Shown: piece by piece, positions 11,172 through 21,751 of the stretch
How the letters are laid out: the number at the start of each line of letters is the position of its first letter
Position numbering within the stretch: position 1 is the stretch's first letter
Source of the DNA: Brachypterus glaber
Lineage: Eukaryota > Arthropoda > Insecta > Coleoptera > Kateretidae
Reading direction: 5' to 3'
Length of the DNA: 64,000 nt
NCBI GenBank assembly: GCA_958510825.1
Contig: OY294047.1
Location: forward strand, 558,001-622,000
Notes under the pieces: generated by a model
The model's input: the letters and a program-made list of their open reading frames with translations, nothing else
What the model was told of the DNA's origin: nothing
Databases searched by the model: none
Position numbers and translations under genes: made by a program

Positions 11172-13090
11172 TTAAAAGCTAGAAGCAAAATAATAAACTA
11201 AAAAAGTTATGTTGTTTTTAAAAATCATAAAAATTAATACATTTTATATTATTAATATTTAAACTATATTTATAAAAGATCAACGGGGAGAAAAAATGTA
11301 CTTTTTATGAAGGTGTTAAAAAGAAATATTTATTTACAGTACTAGTTAACACTGTTTACCAAGGAAAAACTTTGACCCGGGCCAAGCATTTTGCGTAATA
11401 GATAATATCCTTGTCTCACGTATTCTGTACAACATTTTATCCAACAAATCTTTATGAAACCTTTAAAATGACAACAAAGTTGTCCATTTAATAAGTCTAT
11501 GTACTTAATTTTACGGTTATGCGATGGATTACAGGGTCCATAACTCAAAATAATGAGTTTTATGAATAACATTTGTTATTTATTATCAATAATTATCTTA
11601 GATTATAATAACTTCATGATAAAGATTTGTTGGATAAACTAATATAAAAAAAGAAAATTAATGTAACAATATTTTAATTGTATATAAAATGTTTTATTGT
11701 AAAAAATGTATAGCAAATAAACAAATAAAAGAGCAGTCAGATTGATTTAAAATTAACTTATTCGTCTTTGGTACGGCCAAAGAATAAAAAATAGAAAAGA
11801 AGCGACATTTAAATAATCTAGAACCCCATATAATACACAGTGACGAATTTAGCCCTTTTATAATATTGGGATTTACTTATAAATGTGTCTGGTTGAGGTA
11901 TTATAGATAATAAACATTTGAAATATGACGGGAACATTCTATAGACCAAAGTCAAATGCGCAAAATTTAAAAATAAATAATCCTTAGCAAAAAAGCCTTA
12001 ATATTTATAAATATAACTGAATTTTTATTACAATGACTTTCGAATCTCTTTATCTAGAAGCTTATAATTTTTTATCACATGATATGATATAACTCCGGCA
12101 AAAAAAGTGATACTGTCGTTATATTATTTAAAAAACTGTGAAAGTAAGGCGTCGTATAGAAAGTCAACCATGGATTATCATTAGATCTTTGAAACTCGGT
12201 TTTTTAATCTTTTAGTGGTATAGATCCAATATTGTCGCATCTCCTTATTTTCCTTATCCTTTGGTATGGCAAAAATTAAATAAGATGACTAGATTGTAAC
12301 ATTAATAGGTAAAATTATGCTTAGGGAAGATTGCAAGAGCTATTTTCTCATTGGGGTCTGATAAATTGCGGTAGTGTCGGGTGAGGAATAAGCCCAGTAC
12401 CTAGAAAGTGAAAATATTTTTGAGTATTTTATTATTTTATACGTAGAGCAACACAAGTTTAGAAATTTTTATTTTGCGAAAAAATATGATTTAAAGTAAT
12501 TCTTCTAATTCCCCAAAAATTTCCCTGATTCTACAACCAATTCCACCCAAGTTCCCCTTCTGAATACCTCTCGGTAACGGCCTATTACTTCTTGTTTCAA
12601 AGCAATTCCAAAAAAACTTGTACAAAAGTAGTTCTATTTGACTTTTTAAATATCTGGCGAGATAAAATTGGACATTGTTTAAATTTACACAAGTATTTCG
12701 GAAATATTTTATTACTGGTTATTTGTGATTAATCACAAGAAAAGGGAACTAAAGGTATAAAAAACGAACAAAGGTTTTTTTTTTTTGGTTTGGACTCTTC
12801 CAGTTGGACATTAATTATTATTTTTTCAAAGATTCAATTTTTTCCCTTCAGGTCCTTTTTTAAATGACCACGTTTTGACAATAAACCCTAATTTTTCATG
12901 CTTTTTCTACTTTATTTACAATAACTAAATACATTTCAAACTATAACGGCAAAAACGATTAAAAAGAAATGGCCACTAGGCACTTTTGAAATCTTTTTTT
13001 TAACCATAAAACTCTTAATTTGGTAGTCTCTAAGGTCTTTATATTAATTTCCATGCTAAATTTGTAGCTTATAGGTTAAAACATTTAAAC

Positions 13091-13096
13091 TTTATT
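13091..13096 (-). terminator. Possible polyadenylation signal of the tetraspanin
   Basis: TTTATT on the plus strand reads AATAAA on the minus strand, about 225 bp beyond the tetraspanin stop codon. Other AT-rich hexamers are nearby, so the choice is tentative. Confidence 0.3.
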
Positions 13097-13320
13097 GAAA
13101 GACAACATGAAAAATGATTGTTTTACCCCATTTTCATAATCATGCCAACAGCGTATCCGACAGAGACAGACAGAGACTGACGTCAAAACGTCGAGAAACT
13201 TTAAAAAAGAATGATAATTTTTTTAGAGAAAGACAAATATTTATGTATGAAATGTATTTAGTTTTGAGTTAGAAATTAGTATGTTCACCAACCCAATAAT
13301 AGTAATTCATCCTCAAGCAA

Positions 13321-16300
13321 CTATAGAAAAGCACTGGGGTTCGCACGGGGGTCTTTCTGGTTACGATAACGGACTGTTAGTAATACTCCCATAAACTGAA
13401 ACATTTGTTAATTTTATTATAAATAAATACAATATGGTTAAGATTATATTAAATAAAATTGATATATCGTCACCAGGGTAAAAAAATGTTAAAATGAAGT
13501 AATTTAAAGTAAAGGCCATAGTAGAGAAGTAAAAGATTTTGTTTTACACATTAGATTTGATCCGATAGAGTGCCCTGTGCAAGCTAATCCCAATTTTATA
13601 TAGCCGACTTTTTTAATTTAAACACCTAGCCCCGCATGGCATCAAATTTTAAGTGTTAAACACCATTTAAAAGGTAATTTGGCGTATTTTTTCATTGATA
13701 CAAAAATGATAAAGACCTAATTGGGAAAAGTGAATAAAAATTTAGCAAAAGATTTTTCTTTACATCGCCCATTGTAACAGAAAAAATATATTAGTTTTAT
13801 CGGTGATTAAAACTTGTCAAATGTGGAATTTTGTTCACCTGGTGATGATATAAATATTCTTACATTATGTAATTTTGGTCATATGCAAGTCCGTAGCAAG
13901 ATGAAATTAACCAATAGAATATCTGGCTTTTATTTCAGCGCATTGGGTAATGGTTTAATCCACATTCAGCCATCTTGCCGTTGCACCAAGTACTGTTATC
14001 TACCGACTTACGCCGAAATTTATGCATAAATATTACTTTTAGATTGTTATAAAATGGAAAGGAGGGGAGGGATGTGAGGAGGAAAAAGTTAATTGGTCCT
14101 TGCACGGTCTGTTATATTGCAATACAACCCGTAAAAAATTCCTAGTTTCTATTCCTAAATTAAAAATCTAACGTTAGATTTTGGTTAGATTAATGTTTCT
14201 TACTAACGTTAGATTCTAACGTTAAAAAGCGGGACTTTTTCACATATTTTATAATGTACTTTTATACAGTTTTATAACGTTAGAAAAACGTTATTCTAAC
14301 GTTAAATTTCTACTAGGGGGGATATGTAATTTTAGTTTCAACATAAAATAATAGATGGTTTCCAAAACTGCGTTATGAGCTGGAAGAATCCATTTTGTTT
14401 TGGTACAAACCTGCATATTGCCAAAATTGCATAATAACTAGCTAATAAAATAAAATATTAATACCTGTATTTTTTATACCTACCTGTATAAAATACAGAA
14501 GTTTAATGTGTGAGTAAGAATAAATTCGGTTAAATTTTAATAAATTAATATTATAAGAACATGCAGGATGTAAAAAATACCACTTAAAGTGCTACGCACA
14601 TAAGATTTTTTTAAATCGCAGACGATTATCTAATTTATAGCAATAAAAATATTAAAATATTAAGTTGGTCAATCTCTATAAAATTTTATAAATTTTACGC
14701 ATGTAGTCCAAACTTTTCAAAAATTATATTTTTAGACCATTAAATCTACATTCCAAGGGCTATCAAATTAGGTATATATGCGTCAAAGTCTTTTTTAATA
14801 GGTTGTTTTTTACCAAAAAAAATCGATGTTTGGATTAAAAGGTTGCTAAAAAGTCCATCTGTTGGGGGGTGAGGGGACAAAAATGAGTTAAAAAGTCTGT
14901 TTTAGCTCTTTTTTATATTTAAGTGAGAAAAAAAAGCTAGAACCAGTCAAAAAGGGAAATAAATACAAAAAAGAATATTATGGAAACATTTTTGGTACAA
15001 CCCATCTAGACAGCCAAATGAAAAATATTGAAAATTTGAGTGTATTCAAACGCTTTGGCATTTCCACTAGTCAAAATCGAATGCATACCAGTGTATCATA
15101 AAATATTATACCTACAACATTTCCTACTCAGTTGTTTGTTTAGAATCAACAGAAAATCCTAGATGAACCTCAGATAAAATCACGAAAAATAGAAAAAATT
15201 CATAAAGCATATGTTTCAGGAAGTTTTTCAATACACTTGTCTACAAATAAAAACTCTCCAAAGCTCCGTTTTGAAAAACGCTCTTTTTTAAGAAAGTTTG
15301 AATCAATAGGGACTAGCTGAATAAAATGCCACAGGTTTCAAATTTTTTAGTCTCGTACAAAAAGAATGACAGTTTTTTGCGGTTTTGCAAAAGTTAGCTA
15401 AGTTGGACTTTTAATCCTACATGCCATTTGGCATTCCTTAAAACTGCAATTTTAAGAATAATTAATTAAATTTAAATTAAATTTTAATCAATTTGGGGTG
15501 CTGTAGAGATTTTTTTACAAAAAAATTTAATAAAATTAAAGGTCACAATTTTTTCAAAAGGCTTCCTTTTCGTTGCTACGCCTGATTTTAAACCAAGCGT
15601 AGCCATGAAAATAATTTGCATATTTTTTATAATAATGGTAGTGAAAGTTTTATATTGACACTTCGAATAAGCGTTTACTAGGAAGTTCCTGGTATTCCAA
15701 GAACTTAATATTAATTTTTTTATGTATAAAATAAAAAAAAAATTTCAAAAATATATATTCAATCTGAATTAGCTAACTAACTAACTAACTACCTCGTTTC
15801 TTGTTTGCTTACTGTGGTTTGCTAAAAACATGATCAAATTAAAAAAATAAATAAAAAAAATCTATTTAGAATTAACAATTTAACCACAAAAAAGTTTACA
15901 AAATAAGTAAAAAAATCTAAAAAAATACAAGGAATACAATAAAATTTTTACAAAAAAAAGATACCTATCATGCAAAAAATATAGTATCTTACCTCTGTAA
16001 AGCTGAAGAAAAGTCCGATCCAACCACATAATTTAAAAGCATAGTCGATGGTGCTTTGCAGTTTATTCATACATGGTGGGCAAGAACAACTGTCTTGTGC
16101 CAAAGGGTCCGGACAGCATTTAGGCTAAACACATAAATGTTATACAGAATATTTTTTCTATGACCGTAAAATATATTACTGGTGAATGTAAAAATTATAA
16201 ATTATTTGTTTATAATATAATATGAAAGGTCTAGCTACTAACCCGTACTCCGAAAAAAATCTACAGTCGAGCCTATGAGACCCGGCGCGCCGCGTCGCCC

Positions 16301-17778
16301 AGACTGTACGGTTAGCACCGAGTCTAACATAAAAACAAACAAAAAATCATAGAATCATAATTTTATGAATTTTTCAAAACCGGTGGCAGTTTTTAAATTA
16401 TAAGCAGTCCAATTATTTATTATTTCTAAGAAAAATACCTGTATTTTATCACAACTGGGGTTATCATGATGGTTTTTGTCAAAACCGCAGCAAACGAATA
16501 CTTCCTGAACATTACTTTTAATTTCAGGGCCTACTTTCATCCATCCTTGTTCCGCCAGTTGTTCTTGTTGAGCGATGTTGACCCCCAGGCATGCGCAGGC
16601 GACTGAGAATTGAATTAAAAAGAGACAAAATAGTATTACCATATACTAAAAAAACTATAGGAAAATATAATTAGACATTTTAGGGTAAAGAAAAAACTGT
16701 CTATTGGAACAGGGTGAGGTGGAGAGCTACCTAAAACCAGTCTTGGGACCAGGGCCCTGCAGGGCCTTGCCGTGAGGCAAAATTAAATTTTTATGACCAA
16801 GGGCAAGCTTTCCCCCTCAAATGACGAAAAAAAGTCAATCAGCATCAACATTATGCCATTATAACACCCTCAGGTTTTAAAGTTGGCTAAAGAATGATTA
16901 TCAACTAGAAAAAAAAAACTCATTTGGTTTGGACTTTTTTATGATTTTTTTTTTTTTGAAAAACTAATTTTTTTATTATTTTTCAATTTGTTTTTCGTTT
17001 TACGAAAAAAAAACCTTTTTTTGAAAAAAAAAAAAATTGAAAAACTTTTTTTTATTTTCTTTTTGAATATTTTTTTTTTGAATTTTTTTTGCGTTTTTGA
17101 TTTTAATGAACCTAGGCCTATAGGGGAAAGTATTATTTGTTGGCAGCAGTATTTTAAATGATTTTCTAACATTTCTCAGATTTATGGTAGGAATTTGTGA
17201 ATTTAGTCTTTAAGGGGCCACTTTGGCGGATTTTCAGCACCTAACAGAATCTTTTGATCATTTTAAAATTTGACACATAAATTTATACACTAGTGTACAA
17301 AAGGAAAAAATTAAGATTTGAAGGCTTTTAAATGTTCCACTGTTGCATAATTTTAACATTTTAGGGGTCCAGTTAGCACCCTTAGAGAAGTTTGATCGGC
17401 CTTATATTTTCAGGATGTTCTAGATGTGGTGATAATTTTTATAAAACTAAATTTTGTGCCTGTAAAAAAGGATACAAAGAAAAGCATAACTTGGTGATGT
17501 TTAACTGCTCCGAGGAGCCCCAATATTGATATCAAAATTAATATTATTCCACATGCTAATATCCCTCCAATAATTGGTAAATTAGTAACTAACGAAGCTG
17601 CTCTTCCGTAAACTGCTACGCCAATAAGGATAAAAGCAACAACCTAAAATAAAAATATGTTTGAAATTTTAAATTAATTTTTATAAATAAAAGTCCATGT
17701 TTTTGTGAATAAACTTACTATGTATAAAATGTTGAGAGTGATAAGGGCATTTTTTGAACACGTGAAGCCACCACACAT
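13321..17778 (-). CDS. TSPAN13: Tetraspanin of the TSPAN13/31 type
   Basis: Five coding exons in transcript order: 17719..17778, 17476..17643, 16439..16645, 15993..16124 and 13321..13395, all phase 0 with GT-AG ends; 213 residues, the usual length for this subfamily. The N-terminus MCGGFTCSKNALITLNILY is typical. Four membrane segments fall at about 10-30, 44-66, 72-98 and 176-200. GAVKHHQVMLFF follows TM2. The large extracellular loop has the CCG motif (VFVCCGFD, residues ~125-132) and further cysteines in PKCCPDP and DSCSCPPC. The C-terminus RYRNQKDPRANPSAFL is a hallmark of TSPAN13/31. Tetraspanins organise membrane protein microdomains; a specific partner cannot be read here. The last intron is 2.6 kb and repeat-bearing. 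The start lies about 470 bp from the divergent NIFK start. Confidence 0.93.
14160..14320. mobile_element. CCCTGGTAGAAA-family fragment
   Basis: In the last tetraspanin intron. It contains AAAAATCTAACGTTAGATT and ends ACGTTAAATTTCTACTAGGG, matching the right end of the 7927..8768 element. The left end is absent. Confidence 0.5.
16920..17110. repeat. Poly-A/T low-complexity tract in the tetraspanin intron
   Basis: Dominated by runs of T and A with GAAAAA/TTTTTC motifs, ending near TGAACCTAGG. Similar tracts next to a GAACCTAG motif occur at about 28075..28175 and 45830..45912, so they look like degraded copies of one repeat tail. Confidence 0.45.
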
Positions 17779-18168
17779 GATGTAAATCTAGTAAATATTC
17801 TAAATAGTTAATTATTTTCTTCCTGTCAGAAAAATTTCAATCAATTAACTGAAACAAACGTGAATATGGCAACGGTGACAGTTTAAAACAGTACCACCAA
17901 TCTTAAGTAAACAAAACTACTAAAGAGAAATTCCTAAGGTGGTGAAGTTGCCAGATATGAAGTAGTTCAAATGTACAAAGCTGAATTTATTCTTTCTAAT
18001 TTTTTAAGGACGCGGTTGCTTCACCACCTCATAGTAAAGGTCTAGCTATTGATTTATTTTGCCCAAGGAAGTAATTCCTCTCTCAAACCACCATTGCAGC
18101 AATGGCATTGCCTAAGGTTGACAGGACAGATGTGGTAATAGCTGCACATCCAAAAATGCTCTAATTGG

Positions 18169-18176
18169 TGACGTCA
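18169..18176. promoter_or_regulatory. CRE-like palindrome TGACGTCA
   Basis: A full consensus CREB/ATF palindrome in the ~470-bp stretch shared by the divergent tetraspanin and NIFK genes, 76 bp upstream of the NIFK ATG. Binding is inferred from the motif only. Confidence 0.4.
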
Positions 18177-18222
18177 CTGACTTACGGCTAACTTCACTGT
18201 CATTTTTGAAACTTTTTGAAAA

Positions 18223-18228
18223 CACGTG
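18223..18228. promoter_or_regulatory. E-box CACGTG upstream of NIFK
   Basis: Canonical Myc/Max-type E-box 24 bp before the NIFK ATG, so in the 5' leader or at the start site. Ribosome-biogenesis genes are established Myc targets carrying this motif near the transcription start, which fits the product. Confidence 0.45.
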
Positions 18229-18251
18229 CATTTATTGTAAATTATCAAATA

Positions 18252-20700
18252 ATGGTGAAAATAAAAAGTACAGAAACGCTTTCCTTAGATGTTAGCAAAC
18301 AAAAAAGAGTCAGAAAGCAAACTGAAAACATTAAAAAGAAAATTGAGGTAAATATTTCTCAAAATTATTATAACCTAACATTTAAAACTTGCCATAACTC
18401 TTTAACCCTTCAATATAACTTTTTCAAATTTTGCGTACAGTTAGCTTAAACGTTAAGGGATACATGTGACAAATTTGAGGTCTGTATGTTAAATAGCCTA
18501 AAATTTACAGTTATTTTATTAAATACAATTTTCTTCCCTATAAGTTGTCAAGTGGGAAAAATTAATTAATTAAAACTGGAATAACTTTTAAACCACTTAA
18601 TTAAAGACTTCAGATTTGCCACTTACATTTCTTAGTTTGTATGTAAGCTTAGTTTTTAAATTTTTTAAAGATTTCCTTTTACAATTTTAAGAATTTTTCT
18701 TTAAGAAATGCTTTATTTTATTTTAGACAGGTGAAATAAAGATCCATGAGGACAAAAAGGACTTAAAAGTTAAAGCAGAACAAAAACGAGGTCTTATTTA
18801 TGTAGGACATTTGCCCCATGGATTTTACGAGGATGAAATCAGAAACTATTTCAAACAGTTTGGGAATGTGACTAATGCAATGGTTTGTCGCTCGAGAAAG
18901 ACTGGCGGAAGTAAGGGTTATGGATATGTAGAATTTGCACATCCTGATGTTGCCAAAATTGCAGCCGAGACCATGAATAATTACCTTATGTTTAAAAAAA
19001 GGGTTGTCGGTAAGTAATTTAAGTATCTAGAAATAGAGGGTGATTTACTGCAGAGTATTCAGTATTCTGGAATTCCTGTAAAAGTCAAGAATTGATCTAG
19101 TCGGGGAATTTTTTGGAACTTTATATATTTAAAAAAAAAAATCTATCTTTATCTTTTAAAATGTAATTGGCACATACACAACATGCTGTTTTAAATAACT
19201 ATATTACAGATATATTTATAATAAATAATAATAATAAATAAATAGCATGAGTTCGATTCTCACCGGCGCCGATTTGCTTTTTTTAGTTAATTAATAATTG
19301 AAATTTGGCGAAGGTGTAAGTGAAGCATACACTTCCTCTAAATTGGTTCAAAAGTCAATTAAAGCCGGTGGTTCCCTCTACTACTAGCCCACACAAGTCC
19401 TGGACTTAGAGGATGCTTAATTAAGTAGAATAGTACGAGGTTAAACAAAAATGCAATGTAATTTAAAAAATTGGACTTGGTAAACACAGTATAAAAACTT
19501 TTACATTTTATGGAATAACTAGATAATTAAAATTTTTTTACTGTAATATTTTAAAGTAAAATTGAACACAAATTAAAGTCTGTAGATACAGTTCACAAGT
19601 TATTGCAATAATGGCAAAAATAGTATTGAAAATCCAGTTTTTAAATATTGAAAAAAATGTCTTGTCTTCTCTAACTAATTTTTATATTTTATTTTAATTT
19701 TTGACCAAAAATTTAAACTAAATTATTTACTTAAGTCAGTATATTTAAACAAATATATATTTTTCCTCAGGATTAAAATTTTAATAATTTTTATTTATTT
19801 TCAGCAAATTTTGTTCCATATGAAAAACGACCACCACATTTGTTCCATGGCAGAGCCAGCAGTGAAAATGTTTTCACAAGCAAACTGCGCAGACAAAAAC
19901 AAGTATCCACAAAAAATAAAATCGTAACCGACGTTACACATTTAAAAAAATCGCGAGCGACGCTAAAAAAATTGTCGAAAAAAATGGAGAAATTACAAAA
20001 AATGGGCATTAACTGTGAACTACAACCTCAAGATTGTCCTGAAATGGTTGAAACGGATGTAACCCCCGTAAGTATAAAAGTTTCACCAGTTGTGTCTGAT
20101 GTAGAATTAAAAAAAACAGTTAAAAAAAGAAAAGTTCTTAGAAACTCACTAGAAAAAAATCAAAAAATAAAATCTCTAGCAAAAAAAATTAAAGTAGAGA
20201 AATCATCTTCCACAAAATCATTGAAAGAGAAGAAACCTAAAACAAAGGCTGTAACAGATAATAAGAAAACTGAAAAAAATATTGAAACAATTAAAAAATC
20301 AAAATCGAAAAATGTAGAAAATTCTAAGTCAGAAAAGAAAACTAAATCCAAAAATGAAACGACCCCTCAAAAAGGAAAAAAGAAGGAAAAAGGAAAAAGT
20401 TCAGTGCAGCCTAAAAAAACTGTAGAAAAGAAAGTTAAAGATGTGAAAAAAGAAAAAAAGCAAGAAAAATCGCCGAAATCAGCAGATAAAAAAGAAAAAA
20501 GACCTCTTAGATCCAAAAAAGAATCGAATTCAAAACCTTTAACCAATAGCAAACTATCTGGTATAACTAAAAAGACCAAGCAAAGAAAACTTGTTCTAAA
20601 TGAAAGCACTGTGAAGAAAATAGCGAAAGAACTTGTAAAGAATAATAAAGATTCGTTAGTTAATATAAAAAAGCCTGCAAAGAAAAGCTTTAAAAAATAA
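18252..20700 (+). CDS. NIFK: NIFK-like nucleolar RNA-binding protein (single RRM)
   Basis: Three exons, 18252..18347, 18727..19009 and 19805..20700, with GTAAAT/GTAAGT donors and TTTTAG/TTTCAG acceptors; phases 0 and 1; 424 residues. The start is the ATG giving [15 protein letters not shown]; an upstream in-frame TTG is not used. The RRM spans about residues 53-131, with RNP2 IYVGHLP (56-62) and RNP1 KGYGYVEF (95-102). The linker after it reads [18 protein letters not shown], fitting the NIFK subfamily. The remaining ~270 residues are highly Lys/Ser-rich and low-complexity, as expected for a nucleolar tail. Family members associate with the Ki-67 FHA domain or with pre-60S ribosome assembly; insect orthologues act in ribosome biogenesis. 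Intron 2 contains a truncated SINE. The gene is convergent with buttonless. Confidence 0.9.
19245..19455 (+). mobile_element. tRNA-derived SINE, copy 2 (5' truncated)
   Basis: In NIFK intron 2. It starts at the B-box region (GAGTTCGATTCTCACCGGC) after an AATAATAAT stretch and has the full body ending GTACGAGGTTAAAC. It is close to copy 1 except for point changes; the A-box part is missing. Confidence 0.75.
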
Positions 20701-20775
20701 AGCTTGGAAAAAATAATATTTTCTACCTGCCTATGTACAATTGGTATGTAAGTGATAGACTATGTTTTTAATACA

Positions 20776-20781
20776 ATTAAA
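20776..20781 (+). terminator. Polyadenylation signal of NIFK
   Basis: ATTAAA variant hexamer 75 bp after the NIFK stop. No AATAAA is closer. Confidence 0.4.
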
Positions 20782-21007
20782 TATACATTTTATTTAATAT
20801 ACTTTTTTATTTACGGATTTTTTTATTTGATAATAATTATTTTCGATTATCAATTGATTGATCAAAGATTTTTTTCTGAAAATTTATAGTTTATCGGACT
20901 TCTAAATTATTGGCCTATTTTTTCGTAATCATTTTTTAGGAGGAATTGGAATAAAAAGATCTACAAAATATCGAAATTTCATGTAAGAAATTCTATGTCA
21001 AAAAATA

Positions 21008-21615
21008 CAGGGTGATCAGTAACTGGCATTCCAAAATATAAGAGGTTATTCTACATTCAAAAATATATAAAAAAAGTTCCTATAAAGGTTGGTCCGGAAA
21101 TATGCCCTAAGGGAGCTATGGCTCTTTCAAATTGTACTAAAAATATGGTGTTTTTAATTAATAACTCTGGTATCCTTTAAGCTAGAGTGACAGGGTCTTT
21201 CATGTATTTTATTGCATAGTATTAATAAGGGCAATTAGTTTCTATTATTTTTTTTTAAATTTATCCAGAGGTGTGCCTAGACGGACAAAATGTGTGAGCC
21301 TTAACACATTTTTGCCCCAAATTATTCTGTGTTTATTTTTTTTTAATTGTATACAATATAGATTCCTTGAGTAAAAATACATAAAAAATGTCATAGTGTA
21401 ACACTGTAAAAGAAACCGTTTAAAAAAAATGCGATTAACAGGAAGTAACATTTTTTGCCACTAAAAATTTAATTAAAGGGCTATCTTTAATATTAAATTT
21501 AAGTATTTCGGTGAAGAATCTTCTAAGGGCCGTAGCTCCCTTAGGGCTCATTTTCGGGCCAACCTTTATATGAATCACCTCTTAAATTTTGGCATGCCAG
21601 TTGCTGATCACCCTG
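21008..21615. mobile_element. Mariner-type MITE with CAGGGTGATCAG ends
   Basis: 608 bp between the convergent NIFK and buttonless genes, flanked by TA on both sides. The left end CAGGGTGATCAGTAACTGGC and right end GCCAGTTGCTGATCACCCTG are inverted, and the arms continue for about 100 bp through CTAAGGGAGCTA motifs. The TA target and CAGGGTG start are typical of Tc1/mariner-derived elements. No transposase remains. Confidence 0.75.
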
Positions 21616-21666
21616 TATATAAAATACAACAATTTTGACTAAAAAATGTTGAACAAAAATTGTATT

Positions 21667-21676
21667 TTTATTTATT
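21667..21676 (-). terminator. Polyadenylation signals of buttonless
   Basis: Two overlapping TTTATT motifs on the plus strand (AATAAA on the minus strand), about 80 bp beyond the buttonless stop codon. Confidence 0.5.
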
Positions 21677-21751
21677 AATATCGTTATACAATATACATAT
21701 ATAATATATTTCTTACATTTAAATAATATTTCAATATCTATTTTTATATTA

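Larger units (their letters stand above)
9790..13090. other. Intergenic region upstream of the tetraspanin 3' end
   Basis: No gene supported. It contains a strong hairpin (10161..10252), a duplicated-unit MITE (10970..11171) and otherwise AT-rich DNA. A 76-codon minus-strand frame at 11342..11572 is Cys-containing but has no family features. Confidence 0.5.

Noticed and set aside
11342..11572. 76-codon minus-strand open frame with several Cys
   Set aside because: Begins with ATG but has no family features, no clear signal peptide, no promoter or splice partner; most likely chance in AT-rich DNA.
13814..14029. Cys-containing plus-strand open frame in a tetraspanin intron
   Set aside because: Starts from TTG, no recognised domain and no flanking exons; a decayed repeat fragment cannot be excluded.
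18216..18251. Longer NIFK start from TTG
   Set aside because: Non-AUG start; the ATG at 18252 begins the expected N-terminus and the E-box lies in the extra segment.
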